A stretch of 64,000 bases of DNA from contig NZ_CP179868.1 in NCBI RefSeq assembly GCF_051379705.1, positions 2,480,001 to 2,544,000 on the forward strand, written 5' to 3'. Below are positions 52,699 through 60,763 of the stretch, piece by piece; within the stretch, counting starts at the first letter, position 1; each line of letters opens with the position of its first letter. The notes under the pieces are model-generated. The model had not been told where the DNA came from, did not search any database, and saw only the letters and a program-made list of their open reading frames with translations. Origin of the DNA: Ekhidna sp051379705 (GTDB lineage: Bacteria; Bacteroidota; Bacteroidia; Cytophagales; Cyclobacteriaceae). A program made the translations under genes and the position numbers.

Positions 52699-53628
52699 TT
52701 AATAATTCACATGCCGATCGATCACCTCCTGGTGTATATCATCGATCGTTACCAGAATAGCAGTTTCCTCTACATCACCAAAGTCGGGGTTTTGAGCTGT
52801 ACCGAAAGTCATCATAGTAGATGACAAGCTCATGTAGATATTAATCAATGGAGGCACAAATTCACCTCTTTCTTTCAGGAGCTTGTTTAGGAGTTTAAAA
52901 CCCTCCTGATAGTCCATCTTTTCAGTAAAATGTTCTTTGAAAAGCGTGTTGTCAAAACCTGAATGAAGCTCCTGCTTGGGCTGGCACAAATTGAGTTTAT
53001 TTGGAAAGTAATGCTCCATAAAGGACAGTAAAATATCTCTCGCCTCTTTATTGTAGCTGGTATACATTGTCACCTTGCCAAAGAAGTACTTGATCTCCGG
53101 ATATCGCAGGGTTAAGCAACCAAGTCCGTCCCAAATGTTCATGAGCGCAAATAATCCTTTTCTCGGATTTATAGAAGGCTGATAATTAGGTTGGACCCAC
53201 GATCGTCCCAATTCAATTGAATCAGGAAGGAACTCCTCCTTCATTTGCTCAGAGAAATCAAAATAATGAGCGGTTGATAATTCAAACTCGCCGGTTTCAG
53301 GATTGCGTGCCCGCTCACCGGTAATGAATCGATAGCCGCCAATGATCTCTTGATCCTCTGGACTATACACCACCAACTGCTCATAGCAGCGCTCACTAGT
53401 GTCGGCCGCATCAATGTCTATTTCCTCACCTGTGCCACCTCCTGCATACCGAAAAGAAACTTCACGTAATCGTCCTACTTCCCGCATGGTGTGTGGAGAG
53501 TTGTGATGATTGATGATGTAGATTTTATTGTTTCCCTTGTTGGTATCACGAACAAACCGATCAGTATTAAGCTCTTGCTCAATCAGATCTCGGTGTACAG
53601 GCGGTATGATAGCTACTTGGTCGTGCAT
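52699..53628 (-). CDS. N-acyltransferase of aminolipid synthesis (GNAT fold; GlsB/OlsB-like)
   Basis: The 309-residue protein shows the hemolysin/OlsB-type acyltransferase layout: LREVSFRYAGGGTGEEIDID near residue 53, EQLVVYSPEDQEIIGGYRFI near 85 (central strand) and IELGRSWVQPNYQPSIN near 135. These enzymes acylate the amino group of an amino acid from acyl-ACP. It begins one base after the acyltransferase stop, a pair that matches the glycine-lipid genes glsB/glsA of Bacteroides (family knowledge) or olsB/olsA. Whether glycine, ornithine or another head group is used cannot be told. Confidence 0.78.
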   Translation of the reverse strand: MHDQVAIIPPVHRDLIEQELNTDRFVRDTNKGNNKIYIINHHNSPHTMREVGRLREVSFRYAGGGTGEEIDIDAADTSERCYEQLVVYSPEDQEIIGGYRFITGERARNPETGEFELSTAHYFDFSEQMKEEFLPDSIELGRSWVQPNYQPSINPRKGLFALMNIWDGLGCLTLRYPEIKYFFGKVTMYTSYNKEARDILLSFMEHYFPNKLNLCQPKQELHSGFDNTLFKEHFTEKMDYQEGFKLLNKLLKERGEFVPPLINIYMSLSSTMMTFGTAQNPDFGDVEETAILVTIDDIHQEVIDRHVNY

Positions 53629-54453
53629 TTATGTTTTTTGACTTTCTTTTAATTTATATACTTCGTTCTTCATCCACTGCGCCCATTCGACATCTGATTT
53701 TTCTCGGGTGAATGTTTCAGGTGAAACAGGCTCGCCAATCACAATGTTTACTTCCTTATTTTCTTGCTTGAAAAGCTCATCTACAAGAAAGAACATTTCT
53801 ATGTTCAATTTAATACCTAAAAACTTCCGTATCCTGGCCAATCGATAGAATCGCTTCGTAAGTCGTCCATCTATATGAACAGGAATTACAGGTTTCTTAT
53901 ATTTTTTGGCTTTGGTGACAAATGTCTTCTTCCACTCGAGATCCATTATCTCGCCATTAATCTTCCGACTTACCAACCCGGCTGGAAAAAGGAAGGTGGC
54001 AGTTCCTGATGCGAATTGCTCCTCCACTTTTTGCAGAGATTGGGCGGCACTACGCCCCACTTTATTTACACCTACGAACTTTTCTTTCAGGTTTGTCAAG
54101 GCCATCAATAGATCGTTGACAATGAATGTGATGTCCGGTCTCACATCCTTTAGCAAATGGATGATGGTAATAGCATCCATACCTCCAAATGGATGATTGG
54201 CAACAAATATGCAACTCTCAGGATAAGGCGGAATATTGTCAATTCCGGTGATGCTTAATTTCTGCTTGAGAAGGTTTACCGTATTCTCACAAAAATCGAA
54301 TGCATCTGCCCCTTCATTTTTTGCCATAAAGGCATTGACCTGCTCCTGATGAATGATTCGTTCTACCCATCTGATTAGAAAGCCAGGAAGCCACCTAAGA
54401 AGTGCGGGGTTTTTCTCTGCAATTAACTTTCGAACTTCTACAAACTTCTTCAT
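53629..54453 (-). CDS. O-acyltransferase of aminolipid synthesis (PlsC-like; GlsA/OlsA-like)
   Basis: The 274-residue PlsC-family protein has the HX(4-5)D catalytic motif as VANHPFGGMDAIT near residue 90, and a second PlsC region, FLFPAGLVSRKING (EGxR-like, near 165). It would O-acylate the N-acyl amino acid made by the adjacent gene. The ATG at 54453 is chosen over a TTG at 54465. It is contiguous with the N-acyltransferase (zero intergenic bases) and 48 bases downstream of DUF4230. Confidence 0.78.
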   Translation of the reverse strand: MKKFVEVRKLIAEKNPALLRWLPGFLIRWVERIIHQEQVNAFMAKNEGADAFDFCENTVNLLKQKLSITGIDNIPPYPESCIFVANHPFGGMDAITIIHLLKDVRPDITFIVNDLLMALTNLKEKFVGVNKVGRSAAQSLQKVEEQFASGTATFLFPAGLVSRKINGEIMDLEWKKTFVTKAKKYKKPVIPVHIDGRLTKRFYRLARIRKFLGIKLNIEMFFLVDELFKQENKEVNIVIGEPVSPETFTREKSDVEWAQWMKNEVYKLKESQKT

Positions 54454-54501
54454 GGCCAAAAGCAATGATAAATGGGTTTTCGGGTTTGGGCAAGAGCAAT
54501 A

Positions 54502-55155
54502 TCAGTATGATGGGAGAATAGCAGTCTCCATATCGAAATTGAGAATGACCACTTTTCCCGACAGGGACTCCAGCAATGGCCGCAAGATTGTGTGCGCATT
54601 TTCCTTAGTCTGTTCCAATATACCCGATTGCAATGAAGCATCCTTGATTTCTTGCTCAGCCACCTTATATAGCTCCTGAACAAACTGCTTTCTATCATCA
54701 CCACGCATATAGTCGATTTGTAAATCGTATAGTCTTGACTTCTCCAGATCAATTTTGAAGTAGCAAATTTCAGGTGCAGGAAGTTTAATAAAAAGCGTAT
54801 CTCCAGCTTTAGAAAAATCAATATCTGAAGCTTTCATTTTCTGAAGGTCTATACAACCCACGGCACTTCCCTGGCTAATCAGCACTCCTTTGGAGTCAGG
54901 TACAGGCTTGTACTTAAAAATTTTTAGATCAATCTCGCCAGCGATTTTTTTTACTTCTGTAACCTCCTGAAAGTTGTATTTGACCAGCTCCATCTTCCCC
55001 ATCTGTTCCACTTTGGTCAAAATTGTATTTGTCTCTATTTGAGTGATTCGCTCGCGAGAGAAGTTCATTTTTTCCTGTATCAACATCCAGGAAAGTAGGC
55101 CTACGGTGAGTAACCATGGCAGAATTTTAAGAATTAGTTTGGCCAAATTGATCAT
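54502..55155 (-). CDS. DUF4230 domain-containing protein
   Basis: A 217-residue protein with an N-terminal membrane anchor (about 5-25, LILKILPWLLTVGLLSWML). The DUF4230 domain (about 50-215) includes KMELVKYNFQEVTEV and GSAVGCIDLQKM, features of this family; function unknown. It is divergent from the arsenite efflux gene across 68 bases, and upstream of the aminolipid pair on the same strand. Confidence 0.82.
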   Translation of the reverse strand: MINLAKLILKILPWLLTVGLLSWMLIQEKMNFSRERITQIETNTILTKVEQMGKMELVKYNFQEVTEVKKIAGEIDLKIFKYKPVPDSKGVLISQGSAVGCIDLQKMKASDIDFSKAGDTLFIKLPAPEICYFKIDLEKSRLYDLQIDYMRGDDRKQFVQELYKVAEQEIKDASLQSGILEQTKENAHTILRPLLESLSGKVVILNFDMETAILPSY

Positions 55156-55172
55156 GAGTTGAAGTTACAACT

Positions 55173-55209
55173 TTTGATTGTTTAGTTATTCATTGTAATA
55201 TTGCGATAT
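55173..55209 (+). promoter_or_regulatory. acr3 promoter overlapped by ArsR-type operator (copy 1)
   Basis: TTTG at 55173-55176, a 19-base spacer and TAATATTG at 55196-55203 form the promoter. The operator ATTGTAATATTGCGATAT (55192-55209) covers the -7 element and matches the copies at 56269 and 56630. Confidence 0.72.
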
Positions 55210-55223
55210 ATAAATATAAGACC

Positions 55224-56261
55224 ATGAAGAAACTGAGCTTTTTGGATAAATATCTAACACTTTGGATTTTCACAGCGATGGTTGTAGGTGTTGGAGTTGG
55301 GTACCTTTTTCCACCTATTGCAGATTATGTCAATTCAATGAGCAGTGGAAGCACTAACGTGCCAATAGCTATTGGATTGATATTGATGATGTATCCTCCA
55401 CTAGCAAAGGTCAATTATTCATTGCTTCCCAAAGTATTCCGAAATGTCAAAATCCTTTCTTTATCACTTGTGCTTAACTGGATCATCGGGCCGTTACTGA
55501 TGTTCATTCTGGCGATCACTTTTTTACAGGATTATCCAGGATATATGATTGGTTTGATTCTTATTGGGCTGGCGCGATGCATTGCCATGGTATTGGTGTG
55601 GAATGATCTCGCCGAAGGGAGTAGTGAGTATGGAGCAGGCTTAGTGGCATTGAATAGTATTTTTCAAGTCTTTGGTTATAGTTTCTATGCCTGGTTGTTG
55701 ATCACAATACTTCCACCTTATTTCGGCTTTGAAGGATCAATTGTGGATATTTCAATAGCAACTATTGCAGAAAGTGTGGCCATATACCTGGGTATTCCTT
55801 TTCTGGCAGGAATTATTAGCCGATTGGTATTGGTCAAGCTAAAAGGAGAGGAATGGTATAAAAACACCTTCATACCAACGATTTCACCAATAACCTTGAT
55901 CGCATTACTATTTACAATTGTCGTTATGTTTTCACTGAAAGGTCAACTGATTGTTCAGATACCAATGGATGTACTGAGAATTGCTGTGCCTCTTTTAATC
56001 TATTTCATACTCATGTTTTTGATCGGATTCTTTGTAAGTAAGGCTGTCGGAGCGGAGTATGATAAAAATGCGTCTGTAGCTTTTACAGCAGCAGGAAATA
56101 ACTTCGAATTGGCAATTGCAGTGGCAATTGCAGTCTTTGGGTTGAACTCAGAGCAGGCTTTTGCTGGTGTGATCGGGCCTTTGGTGGAGGTTCCGGCGTT
56201 AATATTACTCGTCCGCGTTGCATTTTGGTTAAGAAAAAAATATTATTTAACAACCAAATAA
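55224..56261 (+). CDS. acr3: Arsenite efflux transporter, ACR3 family
   Basis: The 345-residue protein has ten predicted transmembrane helices and ACR3 hallmarks: PIAIGLILMMYPPLAKVNY near residue 50, RCIAMVLVWNDLAEGSSEYGAGL near 115-135 (containing the conserved Cys) and a C-terminal GNNFELAIAVAIAVFG near 295. It exports arsenite (and possibly antimonite) using the proton gradient. It is the first of five arsenic genes and has a regulated promoter. It is of the small bacterial ACR3 type. Confidence 0.93.
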   Translation: MKKLSFLDKYLTLWIFTAMVVGVGVGYLFPPIADYVNSMSSGSTNVPIAIGLILMMYPPLAKVNYSLLPKVFRNVKILSLSLVLNWIIGPLLMFILAITFLQDYPGYMIGLILIGLARCIAMVLVWNDLAEGSSEYGAGLVALNSIFQVFGYSFYAWLLITILPPYFGFEGSIVDISIATIAESVAIYLGIPFLAGIISRLVLVKLKGEEWYKNTFIPTISPITLIALLFTIVVMFSLKGQLIVQIPMDVLRIAVPLLIYFILMFLIGFFVSKAVGAEYDKNASVAFTAAGNNFELAIAVAIAVFGLNSEQAFAGVIGPLVEVPALILLVRVAFWLRKKYYLTTK

Positions 56262-56268
56262 ATTATTC

Positions 56269-56286
56269 ATCGTAATATTACGATAT
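56269..56286. promoter_or_regulatory. ArsR-type operator (copy 2) over the arsR start codon
   Basis: ATCGTAATATTACGAT is a perfect 16-base palindrome, within the 18-base repeat 56269-56286. Its last two bases overlap the arsR ATG (56285-56287), fitting autorepression. Confidence 0.78.
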
Positions 56287-56611
56287 GGGAGTTAGCAAAA
56301 CAGATTTATTTACCGAGAAGCAAAATGAATTGGCGTTAGTAGCCAAGGCATTCGCACACCCGGCCAGGGTTGCCATATTGGAGCATCTGATTAAAGCTAA
56401 CCAATGCATCAATAGTGATTTGGTTGAGGAACTGGGATTGGCTCAGGCTACCATTTCTCAGCATCTAAAAGAACTGAAAAGTGTAGGCCTGATCAAAGGA
56501 ACGGTAGAAGGAACCTCCATGTGCTACTGTATCAATCAAGAGGTATGGAATGGAGTGAAGGAAAGATTACAGGGATTACTAGACAGCTATAACCCAGCTG
56601 ATTGTTGTTAA
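56285..56611 (+). CDS. arsR: ArsR/SmtB-family transcriptional repressor
   Basis: A 108-residue winged-helix repressor that releases DNA on binding arsenite. The HTH is near residues 50-72 (LVEELGLAQATISQHLKELK). Cys40 in NQCINSDLV is followed later by CYC (about 80) and a C-terminal DCC, so the As(III) site is not the classical ELCVCDL of E. coli ArsR and may use separated cysteines. It lies 23 bases after acr3; its ATG overlaps its own operator. Confidence 0.92.
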   Translation: MGVSKTDLFTEKQNELALVAKAFAHPARVAILEHLIKANQCINSDLVEELGLAQATISQHLKELKSVGLIKGTVEGTSMCYCINQEVWNGVKERLQGLLDSYNPADCC

Positions 56612-56629
56612 AAAATTTTACCCAAATCA

Positions 56630-56647
56630 ATCGTAATAATACGATAT
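56630..56647. promoter_or_regulatory. ArsR-type operator (copy 3) upstream of the VOC gene
   Basis: ATCGTAATAATACGATAT (56630-56647) is the third copy of the repeat, five bases before the ATG at 56652. The palindrome is interrupted at its centre. Confidence 0.72.
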
Positions 56648-56651
56648 AACG

Positions 56652-57014
56652 ATGAAAGAATATTCGATCAAAAGTCAAAACCTGAATGACAGCCTGGTTT
56701 TTTATCGCGCTTTATTTAACACAATGCCGGAGCGTTTGGGGATAGATTTTTTGGAGTTTAATACCAGCCAATTTCGGTTGAAAATTGCAGAAGGAAAAAG
56801 TAGGTCGCATCAAATGCTGACGATGAAGATTGAAAAAGCTGAGCTGAATAACATTCACAATCGAATGAAACGATTCTTATTGAAGGAACGATTGAAGGAA
56901 AACTGTGAGGTAATCGACAAGGCTATTGGCCTTATAGATCCTGACGGGAACTATTGGAGAGTTGGAGATCTAACATCAGATGTTCAGTTCGAAAAATGCT
57001 ATGTAACAGACTAA
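56652..57014 (+). CDS. Degenerate VOC (glyoxalase-fold) protein in the arsenic operon
   Basis: A 120-residue protein that resembles a VOC/ArsI-like half: SLVFYRALFNTMPERLG near residue 15 and LIDPDGNYWRVGDL near 100. The expected metal ligands are replaced: no N-terminal His at the first strand, and the strand-8 Glu (WEV) is Arg (WRV). It therefore looks catalytically inactive as a metalloenzyme. It has its own ArsR-type operator, indicating arsenic-responsive expression. It may bind As(III) or partner the ArsI-like protein 12 bases downstream. Confidence 0.78.
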   Translation: MKEYSIKSQNLNDSLVFYRALFNTMPERLGIDFLEFNTSQFRLKIAEGKSRSHQMLTMKIEKAELNNIHNRMKRFLLKERLKENCEVIDKAIGLIDPDGNYWRVGDLTSDVQFEKCYVTD

Positions 57015-57025
57015 ATACAATTATT

Positions 57026-57457
57026 ATGGAACAATTTAAATTTCACGTAGGACTCAATGTCAAGGATGTTGAGCAAACAACTAACTTTTATCAGAGACTT
57101 TTCGGGCAAGAGCCTGTAAAAGTTGAGAAGGGATACAGCAAGTTTGAGCTTGACAATCCTGGACTTGTTATTTCATTCATTGAGTCAAAATCACCTAGCC
57201 CTCAATTTGGACACATGGGTATTCGTGTAAATTCGAAAGAGGAGCTGGCAGAAAAAAAACAAGAGCTGGAAGCATTGATGAAAATCGAGCTCGAGGAAAC
57301 CAATACCTCCTGTTGCTTTGCGGTACAGGATAAGTTTTGGGTAAAAGATCCGGATGGTTATGAGTGGGAAGTCTATCATTTCTTAAAGGATGATGACCAG
57401 ATGGGTGGACGCAAGGAGATCGCCGATGAAAAAAAAGAACTTGTAGGATGTTGTTAA
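57026..57457 (+). CDS. arsI: ArsI/CadI-family VOC metalloenzyme (C-As lyase-like)
   Basis: A 143-residue VOC protein. The ATG at 57026 is chosen over an upstream frame because the standard N-terminus FHVGLNVKDVEQTTNFYQRL starts there. Putative metal ligands are His in FHVGL, His in FGHMGIRV and Glu in YEWEVYHF; the Cys pair in TNTSCCFAVQDKFWVKDPDG fits the trivalent organoarsenical site of ArsI. ArsI splits C-As bonds of methylarsenite and aromatic arsenicals; CadI-type cadmium binding is the alternative. The C-terminus has another Cys pair (VGCC). Confidence 0.88.
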   Translation: MEQFKFHVGLNVKDVEQTTNFYQRLFGQEPVKVEKGYSKFELDNPGLVISFIESKSPSPQFGHMGIRVNSKEELAEKKQELEALMKIELEETNTSCCFAVQDKFWVKDPDGYEWEVYHFLKDDDQMGGRKEIADEKKELVGCC

Positions 57458-57463
57458 TTTCGA

Positions 57464-57482
57464 GGGCCGAAAGGCCCTTTTT
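57464..57482 (+). terminator. Small terminator within the ars cluster
   Basis: GGGCC (57464-57468), GAAA tetraloop, GGCCC (57473-57477), then Ts. It lies between arsI and the phosphatase-like arsenate reductase, so the last gene is expressed less or by read-through. Confidence 0.75.
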
Positions 57483-57487
57483 CAGTT

Positions 57488-58078
57488 ATGCACACAAAAA
57501 TCAAAGATTATATCTCGTCGCTCGATCAAAACATTGAGAATTCGCGCAAACCGGTGCTTGAGCAATTGGCCGCATATATTCGGGACAATGAGAACCCCGA
57601 GCTCAATTTCATTTGTACACACAACTCCAGAAGAAGTCATCTCAGTCAAATTTGGGCTCAGGTGTTTGCTCATCATGCAGGCATCAAAGTGTCCACATTT
57701 TCAGGAGGGACTGAAGCCACTGCTTTTCACCCCAATGCCGTCGCTGCGCTGAGAAGAGTCGGATTCGACATCAGTGCTGGAGTAGGAGAAAACCCAAGAT
57801 ATCAGGTTTCGTTTTCGAAGGATCACAAGCCAATGACCTGCTTCTCCAAGACATTTGATGATCAGGGAAACCCCAGCTCGGGTTTTGCAGCGATAATGAC
57901 CTGCTCAGAAGCTGACGCGGACTGTCCTTATGTTCCTGGAGCAAGCGCGCGAATCAAGCTTTTCTATGAAGACCCTAAGGTGTCAGATGGAACTTCAAAA
58001 GAAGCGCTAACTTATGATGAGCGCTGTGCTCAGATTGCTAGAGAAATGAGATACATTTTTTCGATAATTAAATCGTAA
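57488..58078 (+). CDS. arsC: Arsenate reductase, low-molecular-weight protein tyrosine phosphatase type
   Basis: A 196-residue protein with the P-loop CTHNSRRSHLSQ (Cys44-like CX5R) in the LMW-PTP fold. This is the Bacteroidota ArsC-like subgroup, longer than thioredoxin-coupled ArsC. The C-terminal half has CSEADADCPYVPGA near residue 140, replacing the typical ArsC Cys82/89 pair, and the Asp acid is probably in FYEDPKVSDG near 160. It would reduce arsenate to arsenite for ACR3; a protein phosphatase role is an alternative. Confidence 0.82.
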   Translation: MHTKIKDYISSLDQNIENSRKPVLEQLAAYIRDNENPELNFICTHNSRRSHLSQIWAQVFAHHAGIKVSTFSGGTEATAFHPNAVAALRRVGFDISAGVGENPRYQVSFSKDHKPMTCFSKTFDDQGNPSSGFAAIMTCSEADADCPYVPGASARIKLFYEDPKVSDGTSKEALTYDERCAQIAREMRYIFSIIKS

Positions 58079-58129
58079 AAAAAGAATCCTTTTGATCTTG
58101 TTTGGGTTTAATACTAAAACAACGCAATC

Positions 58130-59455
58130 ATGCCAATTCCTGCTCATTTATCGCTGGCCATCCCTGATGTTGATCTACCTAGAATCGTAATTGTTGGAGG
58201 AGGTTTTGGAGGCCTCAATCTTGCCAAGTCCCTAAGAAAAAGCAAGGCACAAATTGTGCTATTGGACAAAAACAATTTCCACACATTTCAGCCACTTTTA
58301 TATCAAGTGGCTACTGCTGGGCTTGAACCTGATTCTATTGCAGGTCCACTTAGAAAGTCTTTTGAAGGGAATCCAAATTACTTCTTCCGAATGGTTAAGG
58401 TGACAGGTATTGACTCAGCTAAAAATGAGGTTGTCACCAGCATTGGTAATCTATCTTATGATTATCTGGTGTTGGCCAATGGTTCCGTGACTAATTATTT
58501 CAATAAGAAAGACTTCCGCCCTAAAGTATTACCGCTTAAGCGAATAGTCCACGCCTTGGATGTCAGAAGTCATATTCTGCAAAATTTTGAGCAGGCTGTG
58601 ATGACTCAGGATGAGAATGAATTTGAAAAGATGATGAACATCGTGGTAGTTGGAGGTGGACCGACAGGCGTTGAGGTGAGTGGCGCTTTAGCAGAACTTA
58701 GAAAACACATTCTGCCCAAGGACTATCCGGATTTGGATTTCTCCAAAATGAAAATCCATTTGATTGAAGGATCTGGTCGCTTGTTGAATGGGATGAGTGA
58801 TTTTGCAGGAGATGAAGCACTCAAATACATCAGGAAGATGGATATAGATGTGCAACTCAACACATTTGTGGAAGATTATGATGGAGATACAGTGACGTTA
58901 AACAAAGGCACCATTGAAACCGCTACCGTCGTATGGTCGGCTGGTGTGCGGGGAAATGTGGTTGAAGGTCTGGATGCATCATCGGTGGAGCGGAGCAGAA
59001 TAATAGTGGATGAATATAGCAGGGTTAAAGGTATTGAGAATGTCTTCGCAATTGGTGATGTGGCCACGATGCAGAGCGAAGAGTTTCCCAATGGTCATCC
59101 CATGGTGGCGCCGGTCGCCATTCAAATGGGCAGACACCTTGCAAAAAATCTAAAAAATGTCATCCAAGGCAAGGACATAGAAAAATTTAAATATTTCGAT
59201 AAAGGCTCAATGGCAACTATCGGGAAGAATAAAGCTGTCGTAGATATGCCAAATGGCATGCACTTCAAAGGTTTTTTTGCCTGGCTAATCTGGATGTTTG
59301 TTCATATCATGTACTTGATCGGATTTAGAAATAAACTCATTACACTAAACAACTGGATATGGAGTTACTTCACCTATGACAAAGGGACGAGACTTATAAT
59401 TCGGACATTTAATAGGAAGTTTCTAAGGAGACCGGCTGCCGTTAACAAGATTTAA
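58130..59455 (+). CDS. ndh: Type II NADH dehydrogenase (NDH-2)
   Basis: The 441-residue monotopic flavoprotein passes electrons from NADH to quinone without pumping protons. The FAD-binding Rossmann motif IVGGGFGGLNLAKSL is near residue 20, the quinone/substrate AxxExxD-like region YQVATAGLEPDS near 65, the NADH Rossmann VVVGGGPTGVEVSGAL near 175 and FAIGDVATM near 310. The C-terminus has membrane-associated aromatic segments (WLIWMFVHIMYLIGF, about 380). It is monocistronic. Confidence 0.92.
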   Translation: MPIPAHLSLAIPDVDLPRIVIVGGGFGGLNLAKSLRKSKAQIVLLDKNNFHTFQPLLYQVATAGLEPDSIAGPLRKSFEGNPNYFFRMVKVTGIDSAKNEVVTSIGNLSYDYLVLANGSVTNYFNKKDFRPKVLPLKRIVHALDVRSHILQNFEQAVMTQDENEFEKMMNIVVVGGGPTGVEVSGALAELRKHILPKDYPDLDFSKMKIHLIEGSGRLLNGMSDFAGDEALKYIRKMDIDVQLNTFVEDYDGDTVTLNKGTIETATVVWSAGVRGNVVEGLDASSVERSRIIVDEYSRVKGIENVFAIGDVATMQSEEFPNGHPMVAPVAIQMGRHLAKNLKNVIQGKDIEKFKYFDKGSMATIGKNKAVVDMPNGMHFKGFFAWLIWMFVHIMYLIGFRNKLITLNNWIWSYFTYDKGTRLIIRTFNRKFLRRPAAVNKI

Positions 59456-59517
59456 CGCCGAAAATCCTCCGTTTTTTCCTTACTTCAAATGGTTCTTTAA
59501 TATTTGAATTCAAATCA

Positions 59518-59525
59518 TATTTTTG
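59518..59525 (+). promoter_or_regulatory. Predicted -7 element of the moxR promoter
   Basis: TATTTTTG is a perfect TAnnTTTG match 24 bases before the moxR ATG; no TTG is found at the -33 position. Confidence 0.5.
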
Positions 59526-59549
59526 CAAGCCAAACTCAAATGAAAAAGC

Positions 59550-60542
59550 ATGGAAGAGCAAGTACTAGATAAGGACCTTCAAAAAGAGCATCAGGAGAAA
59601 ATCCAGAAGGTGATTTCTGAAGTAGGGAAATTGGTGATTGGTCAAGAGTACATGGTCAACCGATTGTTGGTCGGACTTTTCACACAAGGACACATTCTTT
59701 TGGAAGGCGTACCCGGTTTGGCAAAGACGCTTACAGTCAATGCACTCGCCGATGTGCTGAAATTAGACTTTCAGCGAATTCAGTTCACGCCTGACCTGCT
59801 TCCTGCAGATTTGGTAGGTACGATGATCTACAATCAGCAGAAAGCTGAGTTTGAGGTAAAGAAAGGACCAATCTTTGCCAACTTGATTTTAGCGGATGAG
59901 GTCAACAGATCTCCGGCCAAGGTACAATCCGCACTTCTTGAAGCAATGCAGGAAAAGACGGTTTCCATTGGAGAAACTACATACAAACTGGACAGACCAT
60001 TCCTCGTTATGGCCACTCAGAACCCAATCGATCAGGAAGGAACTTATCCATTGCCCGAAGCTCAGGTAGATAGGTTCATGCTTAAGATACATGTAGACTA
60101 CCTGAGTAAAGCAGACGAGATGGAAGTGATGAGACGGATTTCAAACATGAGTTTCAATCCTCAATTGGAGACCGTACTTACAAAAGAAGACATCTTCTCT
60201 ATCAGAAACGAAATTAATCAGGTAACCATATCAGAGTCTATTGAGAAGTATATCATCGAATTGGTTTTTGCTACTAGAAACCCGCTAGACTATAAGCTCA
60301 ATGACGAAGCACAGTATATCCAATTTGGAGCCTCACCACGTGCATCCATCAACTTAAATCTGGCAGCAAAAGCAATGGCGTTCTTCAATCAAAGAGATTA
60401 TGTGCTACCTGAAGATGTCAAAGAAATTGCTGATGATGTGCTTAATCACAGGATTTTACTAAACTATGAAGCGGAGGCAGATGAGGTGACAACCCATGAT
60501 ATTATCAAATCGATCTTATCTAAGGTCAACATCAGCGAATAG
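59550..60542 (+). CDS. moxR: MoxR-family AAA+ ATPase
   Basis: A 330-residue chaperone-like ATPase. Walker A is LLEGVPGLAKTLTVNALA near residue 53, Walker B ANLILADEVNRSPAKVQSAL near 112, sensor 1 FLVMATQNPIDQEGTYPLPEAQ near 155, and arginine finger/sensor 2 SPRASINLNLAAKA near 255. MoxR ATPases activate vWA-domain partners, usually with DUF58/vWA genes next to them, but none is present here, and a terminator follows, so it is a solitary member. Confidence 0.94.
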   Translation: MEEQVLDKDLQKEHQEKIQKVISEVGKLVIGQEYMVNRLLVGLFTQGHILLEGVPGLAKTLTVNALADVLKLDFQRIQFTPDLLPADLVGTMIYNQQKAEFEVKKGPIFANLILADEVNRSPAKVQSALLEAMQEKTVSIGETTYKLDRPFLVMATQNPIDQEGTYPLPEAQVDRFMLKIHVDYLSKADEMEVMRRISNMSFNPQLETVLTKEDIFSIRNEINQVTISESIEKYIIELVFATRNPLDYKLNDEAQYIQFGASPRASINLNLAAKAMAFFNQRDYVLPEDVKEIADDVLNHRILLNYEAEADEVTTHDIIKSILSKVNISE

Positions 60543-60560
60543 CTAGAATATTAACTATTA

Positions 60561-60593
60561 AAGCCCTTCAGATCATATCTGAAGGGCTTTTTT
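60561..60593 (+). terminator. Terminator after moxR
   Basis: A perfect 13-base stem (AAGCCCTTCAGAT, loop CAT, ATCTGAAGGGCTT at 60577-60589) followed by Ts. Confidence 0.95.
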
Positions 60594-60612
60594 GTTTTCA
60601 ACCTGTCTTATG

Positions 60613-60702
60613 TTAACAATCGCTTAATATTCCTAATATCATTTTAACAGAATAGACCATTCTTTAACTCTTTCATAACAGTCAAACCGACCTCAGGTAA
60701 CA
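60613..60702. promoter_or_regulatory. Array of TTAACA-like repeats in roughly helical phase (Pho-box-like) before the beta-helix lipoprotein
   Basis: Hexamers TTAACA (60613), TTAATA (60624), TTAACA (60644), TTAACT (60664), ATAACA (60675) and GTAACA (60697) are spaced 11, 20, 20, 11 and 22 bases apart, near multiples of one helical turn. Tandem 11-base repeats of this type are the layout of PhoB/PhoP boxes (TTAACA in Bacillus, TTAAC in cyanobacteria). A weak -7 (CAAATTTG, 60712) without a -33 fits activator dependence. Confidence 0.55.
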
Positions 60703-60763
60703 TCTGAATTTCAAATTTGCGATACAAATTGATCTAACACGAATATTTAAATCGCAAAACGAA

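Noticed and set aside
56954..57025. N-terminal extension of the ArsI-like protein
   Set aside because: The extension overlaps the upstream VOC gene and the ArsI family N-terminus begins at the ATG at 57026.
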